Shown here piece by piece: positions 35,106 through 45,515 of a stretch of DNA of 64,000 nucleotides. The translations under genes and the position numbers were made by a program. The stretch is from Arthrinium phaeospermum (lineage: Eukaryota > Ascomycota > Sordariomycetes > Amphisphaeriales > Apiosporaceae): the NCBI GenBank assembly GCA_006503535.1, contig QYRS01000017.1, forward strand, positions 372,001 to 436,000, given 5' to 3'. Below the pieces are notes generated by a model. That model saw only the letters and a program-made list of their open reading frames with translations, made no database searches and had not been told where the DNA came from. Each line of letters starts with the position of its first letter. Position 1 is the stretch's first letter.

Positions 35106-36198
35106 GGTTCAAGTCGACGCTATGTCAGTCTATTAGGTTCAAGGGACGATACCAGCTTTCCGACGTCTTGTAACAGTCCCGCTGAAGTCAGATGCTTTCA
35201 AGTTTCAAAGGAAAGGCGCAGGAGTTGTTCAAACTTTGGGTATTCAATGTTCAACTACATTCATCTAACTATCAGAGGGCAGCGAGCGACGAAGGTTTGC
35301 TAAATAGACTCGACCGACGCCTAGCCGCAGACGGGGGTGAATGTTGTCATTGCCAACGTGTTGCGAACTTGCCCTCAAGGTCCGGGTCGTCTGATGCAAC
35401 TCCCGTCGTACTGGGAATAGATAAAACCTTATCTCCTTGACCGCTATATACCGTAATTAGCATGGAGACGAGATCTGGATCAAACAAATGTTACAGATAG
35501 ATCAATCTAGATGTTGACAGTAGCAGGAGGGTACCACGCTGTCGGAACAGATGACCACTAAGTGCGAGTCATCAACTTACTGTAGACTGCATGTTTCTGA
35601 TAGCAACCCGTTCCGACTTGTCCAAGCGGGCGGGTTTCTGGTATGCTGGCACTTGAGTCGTTTTAACAGTAGGAGACCGATGGATTCATTCCACAATTAC
35701 CTATTCTGGACTATACCCCGGCTTACTACAGCTAAAAACGGGGGTTCGTGCATGACTCGCGTAACTGTGGAGGGGCCAGTATACATGTCCATATCGCGAT
35801 CCACTATACCGTGGATCACCACATCTGGAAATCGGTCTAATGCTTGACTCGCATTACTGTGGGATGGGCCCATGTGCTCAGACTACTGGTCGCTATTCGG
35901 GCCATATCGTGGTTTCACCCAAGTCTTACGGTTAAGAGTTGAATGGACGCACAAGTCAGGGAGAGAGTCCATACTGCAATGTGCTGGAGTTGGGCCACGT
36001 GCGATTTGCCCAGAGTCGGTGTAGAATGTTTGGTTTCCAGACTCCTTCCTGTGAAGTTGGACACCCGAGCAGTCAATGTGTGAATCAGCAAACCCACCCC
36101 TATCCATTCACACATCGCGCCCATAGGAAGAACTCACCCACTTCCTTTTTTTTTTCAGTTGAGACTTTTGAGGTTGTGAGCAGACGCCACCCACCAAG
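35106..36198. promoter_or_regulatory. Shared PKS / P450-1 divergent promoter
   Basis: This 1.1-kb region separates the ATGs of the PKS (minus) and the first P450 (plus), so it should hold both promoters. It contains an imperfect direct repeat and a palindrome listed separately. They are the best candidates for sites of a cluster regulator; no such regulator gene is seen in the cluster itself. Confidence 0.5.
35753..35870. repeat. Direct repeats flanking a palindrome in the divergent promoter
   Basis: TGACTCGCGTAACTGTGG at 35753 recurs as TGACTCGCATTACTGTGG at 35845; both continue into a GGG(A)-GGGCC run. Between them, at 35798-35817, is a perfect 7-bp inverted repeat GATCCAC-TATACC-GTGGATC. 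Paired direct sites about 92 bp apart with a central palindrome are typical of transcription-factor targets, and TGACTC is also the AP-1/CPC1-type core. Confidence 0.5.
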
Positions 36199-38222
36199 AT
36201 GGGCGTCCTGACGTCCATAGAGGTTGACTTCTCGAAGTTGCTTCTATGCGGCGTAGTGGCCATCATTGTGTTCCTTGCTCGAGCGTCGGTATGGAAAGAT
36301 GGCGTCAAGAGCAAATCCAAAATTCCGCATGCTCCTCGCATTCCGTACAGACTACCCTTTGGTCAGCAAGCATCCTAAGCATTCTTCACGTCGGCGGTGA
36401 GACTGATGACCATGTGACCGCATAGGATTGGATATGGCATGGAAGCTCGTAACGCGCTTGCACTCCAACACGTTCGTCGAGTACATCTGCGACGATGTGC
36501 TTAATACTCCTGGCCGCACGGTCGAGATGAACCTGCTGGGCGGTGACATCTTCATCACCGACCGAGCGGAAAATATCAAGGCTATTCAAGCCGACCAGTT
36601 TGCCGACTTCGCTAAAGGCCAAACGCCACATGATGTGTTTAGTAGTATCTTGGGGGACTCGGTCTTTACTAGTAAGTGTGGTAACCGCAGCATGGCGCAG
36701 GAAACAGTTGCTGATATTAGGTTAGCGGACGGGCCTTTGTGGAAGACGAGCAGGGAGCAACTAGAGCCGCATGTAAGAAGCCCGTCTGATGACGGAGATG
36801 ATTGTGCAGAGGTGGCTGATATGTGTGTGTTATTTGCAAAAAGGTCTCTCGTGTCCGTCCGGATGACATTCCTACAGCCGAGGCACACATGCAGAAACTT
36901 CTAGGACTAATCAAAGGCTCGCCGGAGGGAGTCGATGTGTACGATATGGTCGACAGGGTAGGTATTTGCATGCTGACACGAAGAACCCCCTGGTGCCGTT
37001 TTTGTCACTCACTTCCTCTCTTAGTTCCAACTCGACCTAGTGAGCCAAGTGTTCCTTGGAGAGTCGACGAACTCGCTATCGGCCAACGAACAGCCCTTCC
37101 GCAAGGCCATGGAGGAGCTCCTGACATTCAACACCAACCGTCTGCTTTTCGGGTACGTACGAGGCAACTACTTTGGAACTGTGAAGGATTGTCTCAACTA
37201 AAATTAGCCCCTCACAGACGCCTGGCAAACTTGTTCCCCGACTGGCTTTTCGCTCCCAAAGCGTATCGTGACCTGACACGCTACATTGACGATCTCATCG
37301 AAAAGACGTTGGCGCTGCCAGTCAATAACCAGACAGATTCCAAGACGGAAAAGGAGTTCAACCTCGTGGAGGATCTGGTCGCCACGCACCCCAATGATCG
37401 GTACTTTATCCGGGGCCAGCTCATGGCCGTCCTGATGGCTTCCAAGGATCCGGGGGCTATCCTGGCCACTTGGACCATCTACCACCTGGCCCGCCAACCC
37501 GCCTTGTATAAGCGACTTCAGCAGGAGATCGAAGAACAGTGAGTCAAAGTGGTCGTATCGAAGCGGAAGGAAAGATAGACTCGATGCTAACCAGCTTTTT
37601 ATCTCTAAGCATTGGCATGGACACGATCCCCACACCGGAGCAGCTGAGGAAACTAGACCTTCTGGCCAACACGGTCAAAGAGTCGATGAGAATGTACCAC
37701 CCGCTCGGTCTCAACATCCGCGAGGCCAAGACCGATGCCGTCTTGCCCGTCGGGGGCGGTCCTAATGGAAAGGACCCCATCTCCGTCTCGAAGGGACAAA
37801 TCATTGGTAAGAATCTCGCCACAGTACGTCACTGCCGTTCAGCCAGCTAATTTATCCTACCTACCCATTCAGTCTACTCCGTCGCCGGACTCCAGCGCAA
37901 CAAAGCCAGCGTAGGCGCCGACGCCAATGTCTGGGACCCGTCACGGTGGGACTCCTGGTCGCCCAAGTACGGCGACTATCTGCCCTTCAGCATCGGGCCG
38001 CGCCAGTGTCCCGGACGAGTCTTTGGCCGCTTCCAGATCCAGTACATCCTGGTGCGGCTCCTTCAGGAGTTCGATAGCATCGAGTGGTGTGGACTTGGCG
38101 GCGGCGACGGGGACAAGGGCGCGGGCAAGGGGGAGGAGATGAGGATCAAGGTGGAGCTCAACCTCAAGTGCGCGGAGCCGGTGATTTGCAACTTCACCCC
38201 GCGCTGTAAGAAGGCGGTTTAG
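36199..38222 (+). CDS. Cytochrome P450, CYP52-like
   Basis: Eight exons (36199-36361, 36426-36671, 36726-36772, 36844-36957, 37025-37152, 37218-37538, 37610-37806, 37873-38222) total 1566 nt, 521 aa. An N-terminal membrane helix (LLLCGVVAIIVFLA) anchors it in the ER. The K-helix is ESMR and the heme loop is FSIGPRQCPG. Sequence around FGRFQIQYILVRLLQEFDSI resembles the CYP52/alkane-hydroxylase clade, which hydroxylates chain ends, so terminal or near-terminal oxidation of the polyketide is plausible. Oddly, the I-helix position of AGRDTT reads ASKDPG, so the usual Thr is absent. The exon 3/4 junction may be off by a few residues. It is the first gene right of the PKS and shares its promoter. 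Confidence 0.88.
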
Positions 38223-38711
38223 GGGGGTGATATGTATGGAAGGGGCACAGCTGGGGCTTTAGAAGAGACTGGAAGGGTTCTGTTTGTCCATGGAAGCATG
38301 ATGAGTTGGCCAAAAGAACCTCTCTGGCCCTTCTTAAGCTTCACCCCCTGCCCACGCTTAGTTCCGAAACGTACAGGGGCTATTCGACCCCGGTTGCGGC
38401 AAGCGCCGGATGTACATGCGTATAGTAAGCAAGACCTGACTCGCGAACGCCCAATCAGCATGATCATGGGTATATTCAGGGGTAAAATGCTCCCCGAAAT
38501 CCGCCGAACGCTTGGCATGATGCCTCGGACCGCTAGCGACTGCCACGTGGTTGGCAACCTGGGTTACCTAGTTTGTCAAGGTAATACTATTTTGTCATGC
38601 TCTTGGGAATGGGATCAAGACTCTGATGTTTTGATAGAGTGATAGAGTCCACTTTTCTTAGATACATCGAACGAGCATTCACATTAATCTTTCTTCCATG
38701 TAATACGTGTG
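38223..38711. promoter_or_regulatory. Promoter of P450-2
   Basis: 490-nt spacer between two co-oriented P450 genes. No gene and no clear motif recognised. Confidence 0.35.
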
Positions 38712-40629
38712 ATGATGGACTTCGCGACGAGATGGTGCCCTCACGGGATCACTGGATATGAAAACCTCCTCTCAACTCGGGTGGTGGTAGGAGTAGCGGC
38801 GTGCGCGGTAATAGGGCATACATTATGGTCCATCATCTACAATGTCTGCTTCCACCCCCTCCGCAAAGTGCCCGGGCCGTTCTGGTGGTCCATCTCCCCC
38901 CTCCCGCTCCTCTGGATGTCCTGGTCCGACACGCCGCACAAGCAGATCCTCGCCCTGCACCAGCAGTACGGCGGCGTCGTCCGCACGAGCCCGAACTCGG
39001 TGTCGTGCCTGCACGCCGCGGCCTGGAAGGAGGTCTACGGCCACCGCCGGCCGGGCCAGCCCGAGAACCTCAAGCACCCGGGCTTCGTCGCCGAGGTGGC
39101 CGCGGGCATCATCGGGGCCGACACGGCGTCGCACACGCGCCAGCGCCACCTGCTGGCCCCCGCCTTCTCGGCGCAGGGCATGCGGCGCCAGGAGCCGCTG
39201 ATCCGGCGCCACGTCGACCTGCTCTTTCGCCGCCTCGAGGAGCACCGTCTCCAAGAAAAACCCGTCGACTTGGGCCAGTGGTTCAACTTCTTCTCCTTCG
39301 ACGTCATCGGCGATCTCAGCTTCGGTGAGTCCTTTGGCAACCTGGACCGCGGCGAGTTTCACCCGTGGATCGCGACCATCCTGGAGTTCTTCGTCGCGCA
39401 GCACGACATGGCGCACTTTCGGCGGGCGTATCCTTGGTTGGAGGCTGTGGTGGGCCCGTTCGTCAAGGTGTTGGCGGCCGGTATTATTGCGAAGCATAAT
39501 CTGTTTATGCGCACTCAGATCGAGAAGCGGTTGGCTTTGGAGCCGAGCCGGCCGGACTTCATTGATGGGATGAAGCCCGACCATGCTCAGGGACAAGAAG
39601 TCAGTTGGACCCATCACGCAGTTCCTTGAATTCCTGACCCGGTCGGCATGTGAAATTAACTGATGGCCATAAACGACAGGGGCTTTCATTTGAAGCAATC
39701 TGTCACAATGCAAGCATCTTCGTCGTAGCCGGGTCCGAAACGACGGCAATAGCGTATGACGGATCCCCTCCCCTCCCTTTCCCCCTTTTCCCGGCTACTA
39801 AGAAGCATTGGCACACAAAAACTGACCCTTGACTTTTCTTCATGTCAGACTCGCTGGGGCAACGTATCTACTCAGCATCCACCCCGAGATCCTGGCCAAG
39901 CTGAAGGAAGAGATCGACTCCTCTTTCGAATGCGAAGATCAGATCACCCTGCGCAGCGCTCAGCGTCTCAAGTATCTCACGGCCGTGATTGACGAGACCC
40001 TACGAATCTACCCGGCCGCCGTTGGCTCTGTACCAAGACTGATCCAGCGACATGGCGAGGTCGTCGGCGGGCATTTTCTTCCCGGAGGGGTAAGTGAACC
40101 CTTGATGGCAATTCATGTTATTTTCTTGGCGTTCTTCTTGTGTGAAGCAAGGGTTTGTTGGACACCTCGCTGACTGCTGTAAACAACCCCCTAGACGAGC
40201 GTGGACATTTGGCATTGGGCCATGTACCACAACCCCGCCAACTTCACCGAGCCAGAAGTCTTCGCTCCCGAGCGTTGGCTTGGGGACCCTCGCTTCGAAG
40301 GTGATAAGAAAGCGGCCTTCCAGCCCTTCTCGACAGGGAAACGCAGCTGCATCGGCCAGAAGTAAGCAAACCTCAGTCTCTCCTTTTGACGAATGATTCG
40401 CATGTCCCGATACTCCTGTGGGGATGAAATTCACTGACTAAGAAAACGTGTAACTAGTCTGGCCCACTCGGAGATCAAGCAAATTATGGCCCGGCTACTG
40501 TGGAAGTACGATGTGACGCTCGTGGACCGCGAGTGGTATGAAAAGCCATGGCATGACCAAGCCGTGCGCGCTTCTTATGTACACCCGCCTTTGAACGTTC
40601 GACTTGGTCTCAGACCCCAGAAGCTGTAG
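38712..40629 (+). CDS. Cytochrome P450, CYP65/CYP58-like
   Basis: Five exons (38712-39599, 39680-39753, 39849-40089, 40195-40361, 40458-40629) total 1542 nt, 513 aa. It has a membrane anchor near residues 24-42, a PGP hinge ([10 protein letters not shown]), the I-helix AGSETTA with the usual acid-Thr pair, the K-helix ETLR, and the heme loop [10 protein letters not shown]. The layout resembles P450s of the isotrichodermin C-15 hydroxylase group common in fungal secondary metabolism. In contrast to the neighbouring P450, all catalytic motifs are standard. It probably performs a second oxidation of the polyketide; substrate and site are unknown. The 3' end faces SDR1, so the two genes converge with only about 160 nt between stops. 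Confidence 0.9.
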
Positions 40630-40786
40630 TCTGATTAGATAGAACATCCGTGTCTGGAGAATTACTCATATGGGAACCATTTGGGAACTCAGGTGCTTTT
40701 TGGCTTAGAGCAGGGGTATGATAGTAGTCAAGACACATTAGAAACATCTGGTCTGGTAATAGGGTGGCTTTATTGCCACTTCTTGA

Positions 40787-41880
40787 CTAGAAATCCTGCA
40801 TCAAGGCAGGTGGGACGTTCAGAGATTCCAACTCCTCTTTTGTTTCGCTCAAGACTTTCCTTTCCAAATTCTCACCCTGCTTTGAATACATCAAAACCGG
40901 GTACCTAGCAGCATGTCAGCCAAGGAAGAAAGAACAGAGAATATGTGGACTATCACTTACGGACGTACTCCCCACTCGCTCAAGAACCTTCCATGACTTT
41001 CTCGACCCGCGACCACGACGGCATGAACGTACGTGCTGGCCCCCTCCGCCAAGCTCCTACCAAACAAAGCGAAGTAGGCCGAGAATAGATACCGCAAGAC
41101 TGCACTCGTATTTAGAGTACGCCAGATCTCCGTCTCGCCCACCAGCCCCGGACAGACCGTGTTGATAATCACTTGATCAGAATCGACCAGCGCGGCCAGT
41201 CCTCGCACAAACATCATCTGCAGCAGCTTCTCCCGCGCATACCACTTCGTGACATCGTACTTGTCCGCGGCAAACTGCGGCAGAACCGGCCGCCCGTGGT
41301 CAAAGTCCGCAAAACACGCCGTCGTCGACGTCACCACCGTCAGCCGCGCCGGCCTCCCCGCCACCGAGCCCCCCTTGGCTTTCAGGACCGGCAGGAGCAG
41401 CACCGCCAGCATGACGGTCGAGAGGTAGTTGACCTGGAACGTCTGTTCCCTGCCCGTCTGGGCCGAGACGACGGCGTCCTTGTTCTGGACGCCGGCGTTG
41501 AGGACGACCGTGTCGATCCTGTCCAGCGTCTGGTCGCATTTCACGGCAAAGGCGGAGACGGAGTCGGGGTCCTCCAGGTCCAGGATCCAGACCTCGATTT
41601 GTTGGGCGGCGTGGGGAAACTCATGGCGGAGGGCTGCGGCGGCGATGTCGCCTTTGGCGCGGGACCGGACGGCGAGGATGAGACGGGAGAGGTTCAGCTG
41701 GAGGAGCTGCCGGGCGGCTTCCAGGCCGAGGCCGGTATTGGAGCCGGTGATTATGGCGGTTTGGCCGTCTAGTGTGGTTCCTGCTGCGATTGGAGGGGGG
41801 TGCATGAACAATTGGCGGTACACGAAGCCTATGCCGCTTTGGAAGATGAGGCGGCTTTGGATTCGGTCCCACCAGGACAT
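40787..41880 (-). CDS. Short-chain dehydrogenase/reductase 1 (cluster)
   Basis: Two exons, 41880-40961 and 40904-40787, total 1038 nt, 345 aa. The N-terminal NAD(P)-binding motif is TGSNTGLG, with VLNAG in the next strand. The catalytic region shows VVTSTTA and YDVTK (YxxxK). It resembles retinol dehydrogenase 12-type fungal SDRs found in polyketide clusters. The unspliced frame ends at a TAA that overlaps a GTAAGT donor. Splicing to the acceptor at 40906-40905 adds a sensible charged tail, including VLSETKEELESLNVPPALMQ, before TAG at 40787. The ATG at 41880 is the first in frame. It is divergent from SDR2, sharing a 0.5-kb promoter. It likely interconverts an alcohol and carbonyl made by the PKS or P450s. 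Confidence 0.88.
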
Positions 41881-42385
41881 CTTGACGGTGTTGTATTGCA
41901 ACTCAGAGTTGCTGTCTGTCTATAGTCCATCCCATGGCCCCCGAAGCACTTTGCGATTCTGGTGACTTCATGTTTACAGTCAGTCGATGGTGGTAGCCAT
42001 GAGCCCCCCGGACAGTGCAATGTCTCGGAATGTGGGGCCAGAAAGTCCCTGAATCGTGTAGGTTCATAAGCTCCCTGGAGCCACTGAAACGTGTTGCCCT
42101 TCACAGCGGAAGATACCGCTATTGTGTGGAACGACAAGGGACAGCGGTCCGGTCCGGGAATGAAGAAGAACTTGCCCTCTTACTGTGATGTAATCCAAGA
42201 ACCAGGCACTTGCCGATAGGAGCGGAGTGTGCGGACTCCGTACAATGGAGGAATAATGTTGAGGTATTGTTGGTGCATACAGCAGCACAGATAGCTCTGG
42301 GTAGGCATAAGACCATCGTAATTGGCAGAGTACAAACCAGATCGCTCGTTAAGCTTATTATCACCCAGGCTTACCGATTGAAACC
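41881..42385. promoter_or_regulatory. Shared SDR1 / SDR2 divergent promoter
   Basis: 505 nt between two divergent ATGs. I did not find the 18-bp direct repeat of the PKS/P450-1 promoter here, nor an obvious palindrome. TATA-like AT-rich stretches are weak. Confidence 0.4.
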
Positions 42386-43477
42386 ATGCCCGCACTGATA
42401 AACCTTCCTCTTAGAGGGCTGGCCCTTGTCGCCAAATGGGCATTCGAGCCCGTCGTCACTGGTCCCGTCCTCGGCTTGCTACTCTACACCCCAGAACAGA
42501 CGTGGGTGAACGCCTTGGAAGCAGCCTCTGTCTCCCGGATCGTCGACCTACGAACTCTAACACAGATACTGGGGTTTTTAGCTACCGTGGGCGTAATCAG
42601 GAAGACCAACGCAGCTCTTAACGCATGGGCCACGAACAACTGGCAGATACGCGCAGGCCAGGGATGGAACTGGCCCTCTGAGATCGCCGTCGTCACCGGC
42701 GGCTGCAGCGGGATCGGCAAGGCCATCGCCGAGGCTCTCACTTCGTACGGGGTCCGCGTGGCCGTGCTCGACGTGCAAGGCGCGCCCAAAGAGTTCGCAG
42801 CAAACGAGCTGCTGACGTACTTCCGGTGCGACATCGCTAACCCGGCCGCCATCGCCGAAACCGCCGACCGGATCCGGGACAAGCTGGGGCCCCCCTCGAT
42901 CCTCGTCAACAACGCCGGCATCACGGGGTCCCACACCATCCTCAAGACCCCCGACGCCTTCCTCAGCCGCATCTTCGACGTCAACCTCCTCGCGCACTGG
43001 CGGCTGGTGCGGCAGTTCGTGCCCGACATGGTGGCCAACGACAAGGGCCACGTCGTGACCGTGGCCAGCGTCAACTCGTTCCTGACCAACTCGGCCAACG
43101 CCGACTACGTGGCCACCAAGGCGGCGGCGCTGGCGTTCCACGAGGGGCTCGCGAGCGAGCTGAAGATCTGGTACAAGGCCCCCGGGGTCAAGACGACGAT
43201 TGCGCATCCGAGCTGGGTGCGCACGCCGTTGATTGAGGCGGCGATACTGAAGAGTGGCCAGGACCCCAAGATCCTGGAGAGCATGTTAAGGCCGGAGGAG
43301 GTCGCGGCGGTAATTGTGAGGCAGATTGTTAGCAGGCGCGGGGCACAGCTGTTTATTCCGAGTGCGGCGGCGCCCATCTCGTGGTTGAAGGGGTTGCCCA
43401 ATTGGGTGCAGGAGCTGGTGCGGGATGCGTTTGGCAAGACGAGTGCCGTCACGAGCGGGTCCATGGTCGCCCACTAG
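42386..43477 (+). CDS. Short-chain dehydrogenase/reductase 2, membrane-associated (SDR16C-like)
   Basis: Single-exon, 363 aa. A hydrophobic N-terminal region of about 90 residues, uncommon in soluble SDRs, precedes the Rossmann core, suggesting ER or lipid-droplet attachment as in 17beta-HSD11/RDH10-type (SDR16C) enzymes. Cofactor motif TGGCSGIG, NNAG, catalytic Ser in VTVASVNSF, and YVATK (YxxxK) are all present. DVQG after the second strand suggests NAD(H) preference. It probably oxidises a hydroxyl group on the lipophilic polyketide. It lies between the divergent SDR1 and the co-oriented O-methyltransferase. Confidence 0.9.
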   Translation: MPALINLPLRGLALVAKWAFEPVVTGPVLGLLLYTPEQTWVNALEAASVSRIVDLRTLTQILGFLATVGVIRKTNAALNAWATNNWQIRAGQGWNWPSEIAVVTGGCSGIGKAIAEALTSYGVRVAVLDVQGAPKEFAANELLTYFRCDIANPAAIAETADRIRDKLGPPSILVNNAGITGSHTILKTPDAFLSRIFDVNLLAHWRLVRQFVPDMVANDKGHVVTVASVNSFLTNSANADYVATKAAALAFHEGLASELKIWYKAPGVKTTIAHPSWVRTPLIEAAILKSGQDPKILESMLRPEEVAAVIVRQIVSRRGAQLFIPSAAAPISWLKGLPNWVQELVRDAFGKTSAVTSGSMVAH

Positions 43478-43821
43478 AGGCCAGATCACAACCCACGCCC
43501 TCGGCATCTCCCGGTTGCATCGAGTCAGGACGGGAGTAACCTACCGGTAAGCAGTGGGGACTATATAGATCCAGTAGCATGGGTGTGGGTCACTTAGGGC
43601 CCAGGGGTTGTTGAACAGGTCTACACCGCGTTCGACCACTTGCAGAAGGGACCCATGCATTACAGTAAGTGCCGGCAGGGTTCTGATATACCTTGATAGA
43701 TATGGACTTATGACATCTTTACATCATCGTGACTTCTCTACTGCCGTGAATTCTCTAGGCCGTCTATCACATTCAGTGTTGCTTTTCACCCATACAGTCC
43801 CCAAGACATACAGACCCAGAC
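43478..43821. promoter_or_regulatory. Promoter of the O-methyltransferase
   Basis: 344-nt spacer containing ACTATATAGATCC near 43560, a possible TATA element about 260 nt before the ATG. Nothing else recognised. Confidence 0.35.
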
Positions 43822-44922
43822 ATGGCTGCCGAATTCTCCCTGGCGGAGACGCCCATCGGCAAGTACTTTGCCTCAATGGCCGAGATGGGCGTGATGCGCG
43901 TCTTCGTCGAGCACGGCATCTTCGACGCCATCCCCTCCGACTCGGACGAGGGAATCTCCCTCGAGGCCCTCACGGCCAAGCTGGGCGTCGAGCACAACCT
44001 GATCGAGCGCATGGCGGCCTTCCTCCTGTCCGTCGGCGTGCTGACCGCGCCCGCCCCGGGCCGCGTGGCGCACACGCCCGCCTCCCGGGCGTTCACGGAC
44101 CCCCGCGTCGCCCAGTTCTACTCGTACCTCTTCGACTTCTTCATGGGGCCCACGACGCGCTGGCCCGACTACTTCAAGCTCAACGGGCTCGCGGAGCCGG
44201 CCACGTCCCGTCGCTCGCCCGGCGGGTTCGCGCTGGGGATGCCCGACAAGACGGCGTACGAGATTATGGCGGCGATTCCGGGTTTGGCGACGCGGATGAA
44301 TGGCGCCATGGCGATTGATGGCGATATCCCCGTCACGGGGGTGTATGATTTCAGCTGGGTGGCTGCGTATGCCGCCGCCGAGCATGCCGCCGAGGCGAGG
44401 GAGCTGATTGTGGATGTGGCGGGCGGCAAGGGCCAGGCACTGAAGGAGATCCTGGAGGAGACGCCCGCCATCCCCGCGGCCCGGTGCGTCTTGCAGGACC
44501 AACCGCACGTCATCGCGGAAGCCGTGGCTGAACACGAGGGCTCTTCTCCTGCTTCGGTCCTGGGTCCGGTCAAGAAGATCGGCTCCAGCATCTTCGGCAA
44601 GCAGCCCGTCCGGGGCGCCCTCGTCTACTACATCCGCCGCGTCCTGAACGACTGGTCCGACCACGAGGCCCTGCAGATCCTGAAGAACGTGCGGGCCGCC
44701 TGCGCGCCCGATTCGCGCGTGCTAATCGCCGAATACCTGCGCCCGTCGGAGCGGCCGAGTGTTTATACGAGCACCGTCGACATGTTCATCCTGAACATTG
44801 GCGGCAAGGTGCGCGGCGAGAAGGCTTTTGGCGAGCTCGCGGCCCAGGCGGGGCTGAGGATCGCGTCGGTGGCGAGGCATGAAAAGACGGAGTCGGCGGT
44901 GGTTGAGATGGTGCCGGTTTAG
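43822..44922 (+). CDS. SAM-dependent O-methyltransferase (cluster)
   Basis: Single-exon, 366 aa, of the plant-type O-methyltransferase family (family 2). The N-terminal winged-helix dimerisation region covers about residues 1-100. The SAM-binding glycine loop is VDVAGGKGQ, followed by LQDQPHVI, where the second strand usually ends. The catalytic-base region YYIRRVLNDWSDHEAL has the conserved His of NDWxDxE/HDWSD. The length is slightly short of the usual 380-420 aa. It likely methylates a hydroxyl or carboxyl on the finished polyketide. It is the last clearly biosynthetic gene on the right side of the cluster, and its GC-rich codons match those of SDR2. Confidence 0.92.
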   Translation: MAAEFSLAETPIGKYFASMAEMGVMRVFVEHGIFDAIPSDSDEGISLEALTAKLGVEHNLIERMAAFLLSVGVLTAPAPGRVAHTPASRAFTDPRVAQFYSYLFDFFMGPTTRWPDYFKLNGLAEPATSRRSPGGFALGMPDKTAYEIMAAIPGLATRMNGAMAIDGDIPVTGVYDFSWVAAYAAAEHAAEARELIVDVAGGKGQALKEILEETPAIPAARCVLQDQPHVIAEAVAEHEGSSPASVLGPVKKIGSSIFGKQPVRGALVYYIRRVLNDWSDHEALQILKNVRAACAPDSRVLIAEYLRPSERPSVYTSTVDMFILNIGGKVRGEKAFGELAAQAGLRIASVARHEKTESAVVEMVPV

Positions 44923-45515
44923 TTGGGTGATAGAGTAGTGCTTCCGTGTAGCGCATCCATTTATAGGGGATGGGGGGTTTGTCATGTCTCAACAATCTCG
45001 CAATCAGGCTACTTTTCTACCAATGCCAATGGATTATCCACACTCCTATCCTTCTCATGAGATACTCCATTACAAAAGAGGTAATATGATCCTGTCTGGT
45101 CGCTCTGTGATGCGTGGCAATAGCGTGACAGAGCTGGTGGAGATTTTCAGTGATATATCAATTTTTCGTGTCACTTGCCCAATTCCGAACAATCGCTAAA
45201 CTTCGAGTCACTTGCCAAGTTTGAAATGATTGTTACGAAAGTGGCATACATGTCTTTGATACTGAGACGAGTCGTGGCTACGCCCACCTTGCATTCAGCA
45301 AGTAACGCAACAACCAGATGAGTCACAAGTAACGTATGCAAGGTGGAAGAAGAATATCATCTGTCAGTGAGAAGGGGTGTATGTAATGACAGCGACTGTA
45401 TTCACACTCCAAGGGAACAATTAAATGGCCTCGATTTCTATCCACCACTTACTACACAACGCATATTATATATTACACTGCACAATCTTTTGCGCCTCTA
45501 CCAAGTACAGACACA
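44923..45515. other. Spacer with repeats at the right cluster border
   Basis: Contains an imperfect 29-bp direct repeat (CGTGTCACTTGCCCAATTCC at 45167; CGAGTCACTTGCCAAG at 45203) and a perfect 11-bp inverted repeat, CCACCTTGCAT at 45284-45294 and ATGCAAGGTGG at 45336-45346. CAAGTAACG also occurs twice in the loop. No gene is seen. Confidence 0.55.
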
